From Gemmatimonadaceae bacterium (GTDB lineage: Bacteria; Gemmatimonadota; Gemmatimonadetes; Gemmatimonadales; Gemmatimonadaceae), in contig CANGXD010000014.1 in assembly GCA_947457545.1 (NCBI GenBank), positions 1 through 50,133 on the forward strand: a stretch of 50,133 nucleotides of DNA. The letters run 5' to 3'. A program made the position numbers and the translations under genes. The notes under the pieces were generated by a model. That model had not been told where the DNA came from. It did not search any database and was given only the letters and a program-made list of their open reading frames with translations. Shown piece by piece: positions 7,996-16,774 of this stretch; position 1 is the stretch's first letter, and every line of letters starts with the position of its first letter.

Positions 7996-10900
7996 GTGAA
8001 GCGCTTTACTCCGCGTCTGGCCCTGCTGGCCGTCGCGCTCGCTCCCGTCGCTGCCGGCGCCCAGGCCAAGCCTGCGGCCCGTGCCGCGACCCGGACCGCG
8101 ACCCCCGTCGGTCCGCTTGCCGCGTCGTTCGATACCGCCGCCCTTTCCGCCATTCGCTGGCGTGAAATCGGTCCCTACCGCGGCGGCCGCTCTGTCGCCG
8201 TTGCCGGCTCCGTCGCCCGTCCCAAGGAGTATTGGATGGGCACCGTCGGCGCCGGCGTCATGAAGAGCACCGATGGTGGTGACAGCTGGGCTCCCATGAC
8301 CGACAAGTATTTCGGCGGCACCGTGGGCGCGATTGCCGTGGCGCCGAGCAATCCGGACGTCGTGTATGTCGGCGGCGGCGAGTTCGCCATTCGCGGCAAC
8401 GTCTCGCACGGCGACGGCATGTGGAAGACCGCCGACGGCGGAAAGACGTGGACGAACATCGGGCTCAACGACACGCGCCAGATCTCGAAGGTGCGCGTGC
8501 ACCCCACCAACCCCGACCTCGTGTACGTCGCGGCGTTCGGGCATGTGTGGGGGCCGAATAACGAACGCGGCATCTATCGCAGCAAGGACGGCGGCAAGAA
8601 CTGGCAGCGCGTGCTCTCCCGCGACGACTCCACCGGCGCCGCCGATCTCGTCATGGACCCGACCAATCCCAACGTGCTCTACGCCGGCTTCTGGCAGGCG
8701 CATCGCAAGCCGTGGATGCTCGTGTCGGGCGGCAAGGGGTCGGGGATGTTCAAGAGTATCGATGGCGGCGACACGTGGACCGAAATCACGAAGAACCCCG
8801 GTTTGCCGGCCGGTCTCTGGGGGAACATCGGCATCACGGTGAGTGGCGCCAACCCGAAGCGCCTCTATGCGCAGATCGAGGCCGAGGCCGGCGGGCTGTA
8901 TCGCTCCGACGATGCCGGGGCCTCATGGCAGCTGGTGAACAACGAGCGCAAGCTGCGGCAGCGTGCCTGGTACTACTCCAAGGTGTACGCCGACCCGAAG
9001 AACCCCGACGTCGTGTACGCCTCGAACGTACAGTTCCAGGTGTCGAAGGACGGCGGCAAGACCTTCAGCAATCTCAATCCGCCGCACGGCGACTCGCACG
9101 ATCTGTGGATTGCGCCCGATGATCCGGCGCGCATGATCGAAGGCGATGACGGCGGCGCGAGTGTGAGCGTCGATACCGGCAAGACGTGGTCGGCGCAGGA
9201 CTTCGCGACGGCGCAGTTCTATCATGTCACCACGACGAATCACTTCCCGTATCAGATTTGCGGGGCGCAGCAGGACAACAGCACGCTCTGCGGCCCGTCG
9301 CGCGCGCGCGGCGGCATCACGATGGATATGTGGAAGGACGCCGGTGGTGGCGAGTCGGGCTTCATTGCCGCGTTGCCGGACAAGCCGGACATCGTGTTTG
9401 CCGGTAGCTACGGCGGCCTGCTCACGCGCAAGGACATGCGCACAGGGCTCGAGCGTGACGTGAACCCGTGGCCGCTCAACCCCATGGGGCACGACGCGAA
9501 GGACGCGAAGTTCCGCATGCAGTGGACCTTCCCCATCTTCGTGAGCCCGCACGACGTCAAGACGCTTTATGTCGGATCGAGCGTGCTCTTCAAGACCACG
9601 AACGAAGGCGAGAGCTACACCGCCATTTCTCCCGACTTGTCGCGCAACGATCCGCGCACGTTGGGCGCATCGGGCGGCCCCATCACCAAGGACCAGACCG
9701 GCGTCGAAACGTACGGGACCGTCTTCGCCGTGAGTGAGTCGCCGGTGGCCAAGGGCACCATCTGGGCCGGCACCGACGACGGCCTCGTGCACATCACGCG
9801 CAACGGTGGGGTGTCATGGACCAACGTGACGCCGCCGCTGCTCAAGGAGCGCGAGTGGGCACGCATTTCCATCATCGACGCGAGCCACTTCGACGCGGGC
9901 ACGGCGTACGTCGCGGCGAATCGTTTCCAGATGGATGATCAGGAGCCGTATCTCTTCCGCACCACCGACTTCGGCAAGACGTGGACGCGTATCGATGCGG
10001 GCATTCCGCGCACCGAGTTCACGCGTGTCATTCGTGAAGACGAAGGGCGCAAGGGACTGTTGTTCGCGGGTACTGAGCGTGGTGTGTTCGCGTCGCTCGA
10101 TGACGGCGCCACGTGGTTCTCGCTCAAGCGCAACCTGCCCATCGTGCCGGTGCATGATCTCACGATCAAGGAAGGCGATCTTATCGCCGCCACGCACGGC
10201 CGGTCGTTCTATGTGATCGACGACATCAACGTGCTGCGTCAGCTCAGTGCGGAAACGCTGGCCAAGCGCGCGCATCTGTTCACGCCGCGTCCGTCGTATC
10301 GCATCAACTGGGGCGGTGGATTCCAGATTGGCGCGCCCACGAGCCCCGTGGGGCAGAACCCGCCCAACGGCGCGATCGTGTACTACTGGCTCAAGGACAA
10401 GGCCAACAAAGTCACGATCGAATTCCGCGACAGCACGGGACGTACCGTGCGCTCGTTCTCGAGCGACGAACAGGCGGTCACCGCAGGCCCCGGTGGGCGC
10501 CGAGCGGTGGCTGGCGATCGTCCACCGACGAACACCGTGGGGATGAATACCTTCTCGTGGAATTTGCGCGAGGGCGACGCCACCACGTTCCCGGGCATGA
10601 TCATGTGGGCCGGTGTCACCAACGGCCCGCTGGTGCTCCCCGGCAACTACTCGGTGCGTCTGCTCGTCGACGGCGCGCCGGCCGGTGACACCAAGCTGCT
10701 GGTCAAGAAAGATCCGCGCAGCGACGCGACGCCGCTCGATCTCGTGGCGCAGTACAAGCTGCTCATGGCCATCCGTGATCGCACCACCGACGCCAACGAC
10801 GCGGTGCGCACCGTACGCAACGTGCGGCAGCAGGCCGTCGCGCGCATGAAGCAGGTGGGCAGCGACTCGGCCGCCTATGCGGGCCTCGTGAAGACGCTCG

Positions 10901-11247
10901 ACACCAAGATCAGCGAGATGGAAGCGCAGATCTATCAGGTGAAGAATCAGTCGGGACAGGATCCGCTCAACTACCCGATCAAGGTGAACAACCAGATCGC
11001 CGCGTTGGCGGGCACCGTGGGCAGCACCGAAGCGCGTCCCACGCGTCAGTCGCAACAGGTGTTCGACCTCCTCACCAAGGAGCTCGAAGGCTATCTGGTG
11101 GAGCTGCGCAAGGCGTACAAGGAGCTTCTCCCGCCCATCGACGAGATCCTCAAGAAGCATGGTCACCCCGTCATCGAGGTGAAGCCTGCAGACACACCGC
11201 AGGCTCGGCAGACCAGCGCCGAAGAGGACGTGACCGGGCAGCAGTAA
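7996..11247 (+). CDS. Secreted Asp-box/VPS10-like beta-propeller protein
   Basis: 1083 residues from GTG 7996, preceded by an excellent Shine-Dalgarno (GGAGGT, 8 nt spacing); an upstream ATG at 7918 is not needed. The signal peptide ends near AGAQA. The N-terminal two thirds hold about ten Asp-box repeats (STDGGDSW, TADGGKTW, SKDGGKNW, SIDGGDTW, SKDGGKTF, TRNGGVSW, TTDFGKTW, SLDDGATW), the signature of sialidase/sortilin-type propellers. The C-terminal third has a beta-sandwich-like segment (about 780-890), then a helical region. It is often annotated as a glycosyl hydrolase or VPS10 protein, but no sialidase catalytic set is evident. Likely periplasmic or surface; substrate unknown. It reads away from the giant palindrome. 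Confidence 0.85.
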   Translation: MKRFTPRLALLAVALAPVAAGAQAKPAARAATRTATPVGPLAASFDTAALSAIRWREIGPYRGGRSVAVAGSVARPKEYWMGTVGAGVMKSTDGGDSWAPMTDKYFGGTVGAIAVAPSNPDVVYVGGGEFAIRGNVSHGDGMWKTADGGKTWTNIGLNDTRQISKVRVHPTNPDLVYVAAFGHVWGPNNERGIYRSKDGGKNWQRVLSRDDSTGAADLVMDPTNPNVLYAGFWQAHRKPWMLVSGGKGSGMFKSIDGGDTWTEITKNPGLPAGLWGNIGITVSGANPKRLYAQIEAEAGGLYRSDDAGASWQLVNNERKLRQRAWYYSKVYADPKNPDVVYASNVQFQVSKDGGKTFSNLNPPHGDSHDLWIAPDDPARMIEGDDGGASVSVDTGKTWSAQDFATAQFYHVTTTNHFPYQICGAQQDNSTLCGPSRARGGITMDMWKDAGGGESGFIAALPDKPDIVFAGSYGGLLTRKDMRTGLERDVNPWPLNPMGHDAKDAKFRMQWTFPIFVSPHDVKTLYVGSSVLFKTTNEGESYTAISPDLSRNDPRTLGASGGPITKDQTGVETYGTVFAVSESPVAKGTIWAGTDDGLVHITRNGGVSWTNVTPPLLKEREWARISIIDASHFDAGTAYVAANRFQMDDQEPYLFRTTDFGKTWTRIDAGIPRTEFTRVIREDEGRKGLLFAGTERGVFASLDDGATWFSLKRNLPIVPVHDLTIKEGDLIAATHGRSFYVIDDINVLRQLSAETLAKRAHLFTPRPSYRINWGGGFQIGAPTSPVGQNPPNGAIVYYWLKDKANKVTIEFRDSTGRTVRSFSSDEQAVTAGPGGRRAVAGDRPPTNTVGMNTFSWNLREGDATTFPGMIMWAGVTNGPLVLPGNYSVRLLVDGAPAGDTKLLVKKDPRSDATPLDLVAQYKLLMAIRDRTTDANDAVRTVRNVRQQAVARMKQVGSDSAAYAGLVKTLDTKISEMEAQIYQVKNQSGQDPLNYPIKVNNQIAALAGTVGSTEARPTRQSQQVFDLLTKELEGYLVELRKAYKELLPPIDEILKKHGHPVIEVKPADTPQARQTSAEEDVTGQQ

Positions 11248-11288
11248 ATCGTTCAGCCCTGCCCACGCGGGCAGTACGATAATTGCAC

Positions 11289-11326
11289 AGGTCCCCTGTC
11301 GTGGATACAGCCGCGACAGGGGACCT
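11289..11326. other. Long hairpin at the kinase gene start
   Basis: A 13-bp perfect stem (AGGTCCCCTGTCG at 11289-11301 and CGACAGGGGACCT at 11314-11326) with a 12-nt loop. There is no T-run, so it is a poor intrinsic terminator for the upstream propeller gene. A GATAAT -10-like hexamer sits at 11278-11283, which would start a transcript almost exactly at the stem base. The candidate kinase start codon GTG 11301 is inside the stem, so the hairpin may control translation. A smaller hairpin lies at 11259-11274. Confidence 0.5.
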
Positions 11327-13034
11327 CGTCGTTCCAAACATCTTTGAGAAGCGCCGCGGTGGCGATCGTCGCGCCGATCACCAGGCGCGCATCGAGCTCG
11401 CGCTCGATGCGTCCGGGGTGGGGATGTGGGACTGGGACCTCCCCAACGATGCGTTGTCATGGGACCAACGCTGCTGTGCGATTTTTGGTGTACCGCCCAA
11501 CGCGCCCATGACGTATGCACTCTACCTCGCGCTACTCGACCCCGCGGACCGGGACCACGCGCACCGACTCGTGGTGGATGCGCTCGACCCGGGTGGGACT
11601 GGGCATTTTGCGATGGAGTACCACATCACCACGCCGGCCGGTGAGCGACGGATGATCTCGGCCCGAGGGCGAACGCTCTTTGCCGACGCGGTCAACGGAC
11701 GGCGGGCGACAAAGCTGGTCGGGACCGTGCTCGACATGACCGAGCGTGGGCGAAGCGAGCGCGAGCGTCACATGGACAGCCACACGGCGCGCGAGCAGCT
11801 GCATGAACAGCTGCAGGAGCGACTTCGGCAAGCGCAGAAAATGGAAGCCGTGGGACAACTCGCCGGAGGCATCGCGCACGACTTCAACAATCTGCTCACC
11901 GTCATCACCGGCAATCTCGAGTTCGCGAGCGCCGACCTCCCGCCCGAGCATCCGGTACACGAAGACTTGAAGGAGATCGCGCACGCCACGGAACGGGCGC
12001 GCGAACTGGTACGCCAGCTGCTCGCCTTCAGTCGCAAGCAGGCGGTGTCGCTGCAGCCCGTGAACCTCAGCAGTGTCGTGGGTGCAGCCGAATCGCTGCT
12101 CCGGCGCGTCATCGGTGAGGAGATCGTGCTCGATGTGCACCTCGACATGGAGCTTCCCTCCATCCGTGCCGACCGTGGCCAACTGGAGCAGGTGCTCATG
12201 AATCTCGCCGTCAATGCACGGGATGCGATGCTGACGGCCGCGCACGGGACACAGGGACACGGCGGTACCCTGCAGATCGAAACGGCCAAGGTCGAGCTCA
12301 CCGAGTACGACGTGCAGACCATTCCTGATTTTCCGCCGGGCGCTGCCGTACGACTGCGTGTCCGCGATTCCGGACACGGCATGGACGAAGCCACTCGGCT
12401 CCGCGTGTTCGAGCCGTTCTTCACCACGAAAGGCGTGGGGCAGGGGACCGGACTGGGACTCGCCACGGTCTTCGGCATCGTGAAGCAGTTCGGCGGCGCG
12501 ATCACGCTCGAAAGCATCCCGGGCAGCGGATCACTGTTCACGCTGTACTTCCCCATCCATGACGGCGTGGTGGATGCAGCTCCCGTGTTGCCCGGAAGTC
12601 CGCACACCACGTCGACGGCGACGATCCTGCTCGTCGAAGACGAAGCGGCTGTGCGCAGCGCGGCGCGGCGCATGCTCGAACGGCGTGGCTACACCGTGCT
12701 CGAAGCGCGACACGGCGCCGACGCGTTGCTGGTGTGGCGCGACAAACAGGCGACGATCGACGCGGTCGTCACCGATCTGCGCATGCCCGAAATGGGCGGG
12801 CGTGAACTCGTGCTGCAATTGCGCGCCGAGCAGCCAGCGCTTCCCGTGGTATACATGTCGGGGTACTCCGAGCAGAGTGTCCCCGATGCGGATGCCGTGC
12901 GGACTGCATTTCTGGAGAAGCCGTTCACGATGGACGGCCTGATCGGCGCCGTGGAGAGGGTACTGGCCGATGCCTTGTCAGTGCACCTCGTGAATGCGCC
13001 GCGCCTCCTCGGCGAGGGCCGCCGAGTCGAGTGA
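11301..13034 (+). CDS. Soluble PAS hybrid histidine kinase with C-terminal receiver
   Basis: 577 residues from GTG 11301 (TTG 11283 would add six). There is no membrane segment, so it is cytoplasmic. The order is: a basic N-terminus (EKRRGGDRR), a PAS domain (about 27-155, GVGMWDWDL...), a HisKA H-box [18 protein letters not shown] with His193, then a HATPase domain with N-box NLAVNARDAM, G1 DSGHGMDE and G2 TGLGLATV. A receiver ends the protein (LLVEDEAAVR, phospho-acceptor Asp492 in TDLRMPEMGG, MSGYSEQ). Signal and output are unknown. Its last 57 bp overlap the end of arsC on the other strand. The start is uncertain because it lies in a hairpin. Confidence 0.85.
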   Translation: MDTAATGDLVVPNIFEKRRGGDRRADHQARIELALDASGVGMWDWDLPNDALSWDQRCCAIFGVPPNAPMTYALYLALLDPADRDHAHRLVVDALDPGGTGHFAMEYHITTPAGERRMISARGRTLFADAVNGRRATKLVGTVLDMTERGRSERERHMDSHTAREQLHEQLQERLRQAQKMEAVGQLAGGIAHDFNNLLTVITGNLEFASADLPPEHPVHEDLKEIAHATERARELVRQLLAFSRKQAVSLQPVNLSSVVGAAESLLRRVIGEEIVLDVHLDMELPSIRADRGQLEQVLMNLAVNARDAMLTAAHGTQGHGGTLQIETAKVELTEYDVQTIPDFPPGAAVRLRVRDSGHGMDEATRLRVFEPFFTTKGVGQGTGLGLATVFGIVKQFGGAITLESIPGSGSLFTLYFPIHDGVVDAAPVLPGSPHTTSTATILLVEDEAAVRSAARRMLERRGYTVLEARHGADALLVWRDKQATIDAVVTDLRMPEMGGRELVLQLRAEQPALPVVYMSGYSEQSVPDADAVRTAFLEKPFTMDGLIGAVERVLADALSVHLVNAPRLLGEGRRVE

Positions 13035-13481
13035 CTCGACGGGCAACGCGAGCAGCGCCGTGACGCGTCGCTCCAGCGCGTCGAATGTGTGCGCGAACGC
13101 ACGACGCGCGGCATCGGGGACGGACTCCTCGGCTGGGTCGGGAAGCCCCCAGTGCACCGTGGCCGCGCCTGGAAGATACGGGCACGCCTCACGCGCGTTG
13201 TCGCACACGGTAATCACGAGGTCGTGGTGCGTATGCGCCACGGCATCGATGTGTTGCGGTGTTCGCCCCTCCCAGTGAATGCCATGCGCCTGCAGCGTTT
13301 CGACGGCGTATGGATTCACGCGCGGCGCTGGATGCGAGCCCGCGCTCGACGCGACGAGGCGTCCGGCGCCGCGCGTTGCGAGCAGCGCTTCCGCGATCTG
13401 GCTCCGTGCCGAGTTGCCGGTGCAGAGGACGAGCACGGAAAACGGCCGCGCTGACGGTGTGTTGGTGTCGGCCATGCTCAT
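12978..13481 (-). CDS. arsC: Arsenate reductase, low-molecular-weight phosphatase type
   Basis: 167 residues. The P-loop C20-TGNSA-R26 is the LMW-PTPase CX5R catalytic loop near the N-terminus. Two further cysteines, Cys93 and Cys100 (VITVCDNAREACPY), have the seven-residue spacing known from the thioredoxin-coupled pI258-type ArsC (Cys10/Cys82/Cys89). Thus it should reduce arsenate to arsenite using a three-Cys relay and thioredoxin. It overlaps arsM by 4 bp (ATGA), so it is last in the arsR-arsM-arsC unit. It converges with and overlaps the kinase gene. The ArsC family is about 130-150 residues; the extra C-terminal stretch here is helical. Confidence 0.9.
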   Translation of the reverse strand: MSMADTNTPSARPFSVLVLCTGNSARSQIAEALLATRGAGRLVASSAGSHPAPRVNPYAVETLQAHGIHWEGRTPQHIDAVAHTHHDLVITVCDNAREACPYLPGAATVHWGLPDPAEESVPDAARRAFAHTFDALERRVTALLALPVESLDSAALAEEARRIHEVH

Positions 13482-14386
13482 GCGGTGAGCTCAGCAGGCA
13501 CCGCTGCGGTCGTCGCCGGCTTGGTGGCGCGTACGAACGCGGCCATGATCTTGCCTTCCATTGCCGCGAGGTTCGTGGTGTCGAGCCCCGACTCCGTCAG
13601 GAACTGCAGTGCGTCTTCAGGACGGTAAACGCGCGTGGGCTCGATATCGGTGTTGGTGAAGCCGGCCTCGCCGAGCAGTGTGTGAAACTCCGATTCGTCG
13701 AGTGCGCCCGCAACGCAGCCCACCCAGAGCTCCATGTTGCGTCGAACGTCCTGCGGCATGGCGCCACGGGTGACCACGTCGCTCACCGCGAAGCGGCCGC
13801 CCGGCTTGAGCACGCGAAACGCTTCCTCGAGCACACGCCGCTTGTCGCCCGACAGATTGATGACGCAGTTGGAGATGATCACGTCGACGGAGTTGTCAGG
13901 CAGCGGGATGGCCTCGATCTGCCCTTTCAGAAACTCCACGTTGGTGACCTTCGCCTCGGCTGCATTCTGCCGGGCCAGCGCGAGCATGTCGTCGGTCATG
14001 TCGAGGCCGAACGCCTTGCCCGTGGGGCCCACTCGCCGCGCAGACAGAATGACGTCGATGCCGCCACCGGAGCCCAGATCGAGGACGACTTCCCCGGCCG
14101 CCAACTCGGCCAAGGCCGTGGGATTCCCGCAGCCAAGCGACGCGAGGACCGCCGCTGACGGCAGGGCATCCGTCTCGCCATTCACGTAGAGGTTCGACGT
14201 GATAGGGTCGACGCTGCCGTTGAAGGCATCGCCGCCGCAGCAGGAGTTCACCGGTCCGCAGCAGCTCGCGGCCTCGCCGGCAGCCAATACGCGTCGCGCA
14301 GCGTCGCCGTACTTCTCGCGCACCAGGGTGGTGAGGGCGGAGTCCGCAGTCGCCGTCGTGCCGGTGGTCGAATTGGATGTCGTCAT
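13478..14386 (-). CDS. arsM: Arsenite S-adenosylmethionine methyltransferase
   Basis: 302 residues from ATG 14386; the 20 codons above it are not needed. The Rossmann SAM site is [17 protein letters not shown], followed by GLDMTDDML. Cysteines used for As(III) binding in the family are present: [15 protein letters not shown] and WVGCVAGAL. An N-terminal CC pair motif ([13 protein letters not shown]), also common in bacterial ArsM, is seen. It methylates arsenite to methylated, partly volatile arsenicals. It is coupled to arsC by a 4-bp overlap and preceded by a second ATCAA-N6-TTGTT site at 14399-14414. Confidence 0.93.
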   Translation of the reverse strand: MTTSNSTTGTTATADSALTTLVREKYGDAARRVLAAGEAASCCGPVNSCCGGDAFNGSVDPITSNLYVNGETDALPSAAVLASLGCGNPTALAELAAGEVVLDLGSGGGIDVILSARRVGPTGKAFGLDMTDDMLALARQNAAEAKVTNVEFLKGQIEAIPLPDNSVDVIISNCVINLSGDKRRVLEEAFRVLKPGGRFAVSDVVTRGAMPQDVRRNMELWVGCVAGALDESEFHTLLGEAGFTNTDIEPTRVYRPEDALQFLTESGLDTTNLAAMEGKIMAAFVRATKPATTAAVPAELTA

Positions 14387-14398
14387 GGTGTCCCTTTG

Positions 14399-14414
14399 AA
14401 CAAAAAAAGTTGAT
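14399..14414 (-). promoter_or_regulatory. Second putative ArsR operator, before arsM
   Basis: On the minus strand this reads ATCAACTTTTTTTGTT, the same ATCAA-N6-TTGTT pattern as in the arsR promoter (14803-14818). It ends 12 bp before the arsM start, between arsR and arsM. No good -35/-10 pair is evident here, so it may act as a roadblock or auxiliary site rather than cover an arsM promoter. Confidence 0.6.
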
Positions 14415-14450
14415 GGATTGGGCGCGAAACGGCGGCGTTGCCGCATGCCG

Positions 14451-14789
14451 TCAGCCGCAACAGCGGGCGTTTACGGGCAACTGTCGTCGGCCGCCGACTC
14501 CGGTCGGACGCATGCCGACCACGAGATCGTGTGCCGCGGCCAGTGACTCGGGCACAATGGTGTAGTAGGACCACCGCCCCTCTTTCCGGTCGGTCACGAT
14601 CCCGGCTTCACGGAGCACCTTCAGGTGAAACGAGAGGCGCGACTGCGCCACGTCCAGCTCGTCCTGCAGGTCGCACACACACCGCTCGCCGTCACGCAGC
14701 ATCTCGAGAATGCCGAGCCGCGTTTCGTCGGAGAGCGCATGGAAGAGGCGCACGGCAGCGCTGACGTCGGTGGCGGTGATAGTGGGCAC
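14451..14789 (-). CDS. arsR: ArsR/SmtB-family arsenic-responsive repressor
   Basis: 112 residues from GTG 14789. A winged helix-turn-helix is evident: LFHALSDETRLGILEML, then the metal-site sequence RCVCDLQDEL (CxC pair of classical ArsR) and recognition helix SRLSFHLKVLREAGIV, with wing RKEGRWSYYTIV. A C-terminal CC pair (RCCG) may add ligands. The GTG lies about 7 nt after the -10 box, so the mRNA would be essentially leaderless; no upstream in-frame alternative lies within the transcript. It represses its own operon until As(III) binds. Confidence 0.88.
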   Translation of the reverse strand: MPTITATDVSAAVRLFHALSDETRLGILEMLRDGERCVCDLQDELDVAQSRLSFHLKVLREAGIVTDRKEGRWSYYTIVPESLAAAHDLVVGMRPTGVGGRRQLPVNARCCG

Positions 14790-14795
14790 ATGGGA

Positions 14796-14825
14796 AGTAT
14801 ACAACAAGAAAACTTGATGGGTCAA
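14796..14825 (-). promoter_or_regulatory. arsRMC promoter with embedded ArsR operator
   Basis: On the minus strand: -35 TTGACC (14820-14825), an 18-bp spacer and -10 TATACT (14796-14801). The spacer contains ATCAAGTTTTCTTGTT (14803-14818), matching the ATCAA-N6-TTG core of known ars operators, so bound ArsR would block RNA polymerase. The predicted start site coincides with the GTG start codon of arsR. Confidence 0.8.
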
Positions 14826-14855
14826 GGGCGGATGCACAGCGGTTTGGGTTCAAGC

Positions 14856-15057
14856 GGGTGGCTGGTCCGGCGGTCTACAGGCTTTCGGCACTAGCCCTCA
14901 GGAGGAAGAACGTAAGGAGAAAGGGGGAAGCGCGGTGCCGTCCGCGCGAACCCCAACCGCAGTTCCGAGTGGACCGAACCGCGCTTCCCCCTTTCGTCTT
15001 GCGTTCTTCTCCCCGAGGGCTAGTGCCGTCGCCAGTTCACCGCCGGACCAGCCACCC
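14856..15057. repeat. Family 1 long inverted repeat, copy 1c
   Basis: A full palindrome of about 200 bp with outer ends GGGTGGCTGGTCCGG and CCGGACCAGCCACCC. The inner arms are GGCACTAGCCCTCAGGAGGA and GGGAAGCGCGGT, with matching complements on the right (ACCGCGCTTCCCCC, GAGGGCTAGTGCC). It lies between the ars promoter and the stop codon of the MFS gene (15073), 15 bp from that stop. Arm changes are compensated on the other side, suggesting the base-paired form matters or that arms are gene-converted. Confidence 0.85.
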
Positions 15058-15072
15058 GTAGTTCACCGCCGT

Positions 15073-16266
15073 TCACCGCAGTCGCCTTACGACAAGCATC
15101 CCCGCCAACGGCCCCGCCGCCAGCAGCGTGAACGCCCACGCCCATCCCCACCATCCGGCGAGCATCGGCACCAGCTGAATGACGCCGGCCGTGAGCAGAA
15201 ATCCTGCCGAGGTTTGCAGGGTGAGCGCGGTACCCACGGCGTGCGGTGGGACACTCTCGGTAACCATGACGGAGAACTGCGCGCTGTCGGCGATGACGAA
15301 GAAGCCCCACACGAGCGCGATCGGTGTCAGCAGCCAGAGCGACCGACCGAAGGCCAATCCGATGAGCAGCGCGCAGCTGCCGCTGATACCCATCGCGAGG
15401 TTCACCAGCCAGGCGCGTCCATGACGGTCGGCGGCGATGCCGCCCCACACGCATCCGATGCCTCCCACGGCGAGTGCGAGGAAGCCGATGACCGAAGCGG
15501 CACGCGCACCGCTCGCGTTGCCGTCGTGTGCCACCACACTGGCCGCGATGAACACGGGGAGCCACGTCCACGCGGCGTACAGCTCCCACATGTGCCCCAG
15601 GTACCCGCCCATCGCGAGTCGCCAGCGTCGTTCGCGCACCACGTCACCCACGAGCCCCCACGAAAACTTTCGTGGAGGGAACGGATACGGCCCTTCGCGA
15701 TAGCCCACGTACACGAGCACCGCCGCCACGAGCGCGCCGGCCGAGGCGGAGAGCGTCACGTTGACGATCGTGGCGCCGGGAATGGCTTTCACCAAATAGG
15801 GCAGCGCTTTGCCGACGGTCAGTGCGCCGACGACGGTGCCCACGGCAAGACCGCGCCGCGCGCGGAACCATGTGGCGACCATCTTCATGGCCGGTGGATA
15901 GACACCGGCCAGACAGAACCCGGTGCAGAAGCGCCAGACGAGTGCCGCGGGCAGCGCGGCGGCGGTGAGCATCATCGCGTTCGCCGCTGCGGCGAGCAGT
16001 GCACTGACGGCAAAGAGGCGCCGCGTGGGAATCACATCGGCGAGGTTGAGCAACGCCGACAGCGCCGTCCCGCCCACGAAACCCAACTGGACGATCGTGG
16101 TCAGCCACGCCGCTTCACTGCTCGTGAGGTTCCACTGCGTCTGGTATTGCGCGGATACGGCACTGGCGGCGAACCAGAGCGACATCCCGAGCAATTGTGC
16201 GACGGCGATGACGCCGAGCTGACGCCAGCGTGCGGGGTGGGTGTCGTTGACGGGCGGCGCCGCCAC
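15073..16266 (-). CDS. Major facilitator superfamily transporter
   Basis: 397 residues from GTG 16266, with about twelve hydrophobic segments in two halves. Signatures include GMSLWFAASAVSAQY in TM1, the loop after TM2 (NLADVIPTRRLF) and the DRHGRAWLVNL loop between TM8 and TM9, the mirror of the MFS A motif. The opening resembles MFS members related to nitrate/nitrite or cyanate permeases and CynX-type carriers, but the substrate cannot be assigned. Its start lies one base after the stop of the SRPBCC gene, so they are co-transcribed. Although next to the ars unit, it is separated by repeat 1c and the ars promoter, so an arsenic role is not supported. Confidence 0.82.
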   Translation of the reverse strand: MAAPPVNDTHPARWRQLGVIAVAQLLGMSLWFAASAVSAQYQTQWNLTSSEAAWLTTIVQLGFVGGTALSALLNLADVIPTRRLFAVSALLAAAANAMMLTAAALPAALVWRFCTGFCLAGVYPPAMKMVATWFRARRGLAVGTVVGALTVGKALPYLVKAIPGATIVNVTLSASAGALVAAVLVYVGYREGPYPFPPRKFSWGLVGDVVRERRWRLAMGGYLGHMWELYAAWTWLPVFIAASVVAHDGNASGARAASVIGFLALAVGGIGCVWGGIAADRHGRAWLVNLAMGISGSCALLIGLAFGRSLWLLTPIALVWGFFVIADSAQFSVMVTESVPPHAVGTALTLQTSAGFLLTAGVIQLVPMLAGWWGWAWAFTLLAAGPLAGMLVVRRLR

Positions 16267-16267
16267 G

Positions 16268-16756
16268 TCAGGCGGCGCCGCCCGTCGCGGTGCGTTCGTG
16301 CATGCTCACGCCTCCGATCGTCACATCGGTTTCACCAACCTGCGCCGCGAGTGCACGCAGGAAACCGTCAACTCGGCTGGAGTCGATGCTGAACGAATTG
16401 AAGAAGCGCGCAATGACGTTGTGCAGTTCGCACGTTTCCGCGACCGACAGCTGCGTTCCCCCGTCGCGCGGGGATGCCGCGATGGTCCACTCGCCGAAGG
16501 CCACGCCGTCGTCATTGAGCAGCTGCAACCGCCGCAGTCGCGGTGCCGACTCCGACAGCAGCTGCATGTTGGGTAACTGCGCGCACCACGCCGGCGTCTG
16601 CTCGACCTGGGTGAGCAGTGGCCACACCGTCTCCAACGACGCGCGGAGTCGCACCTCGCGTGCTACGAGCCGCGTGCGTTGCGAGGCGAGCCCTCCCACG
16701 ATGAGCGCCAGCACGACGGCCACGACGCCCGCCATGATGACGAGAATCCAGTTCAT
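16268..16756 (-). CDS. Membrane-anchored SRPBCC-fold protein
   Basis: 162 residues from ATG 16756 (GTG 16759 is equally possible). A single N-terminal membrane segment (about 4-25) is followed by an SRPBCC/START-like domain: EVRLRASLETVWPLLTQVEQTPAW is the usual first strand and helix of polyketide-cyclase-like proteins, and LLNDDGVAFGEWTIAA and GTQLSVAETCEL fit the central strands. Such folds bind hydrophobic ligands. It is packed between the hybrid kinase gene (18-bp gap) and the MFS gene (1-bp gap). Ligand unknown. Confidence 0.68.
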   Translation of the reverse strand: MNWILVIMAGVVAVVLALIVGGLASQRTRLVAREVRLRASLETVWPLLTQVEQTPAWCAQLPNMQLLSESAPRLRRLQLLNDDGVAFGEWTIAASPRDGGTQLSVAETCELHNVIARFFNSFSIDSSRVDGFLRALAAQVGETDVTIGGVSMHERTATGGAA

Positions 16757-16774
16757 CACGGCCGCATTGCTCCG

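Noticed and set aside
15073-16266. MFS gene as an arsenite efflux pump of the ars unit
   Set aside because: It has its own transcription direction unit with SRPBCC, and repeat 1c lies between it and the ars promoter; no Acr3/ArsB motifs.
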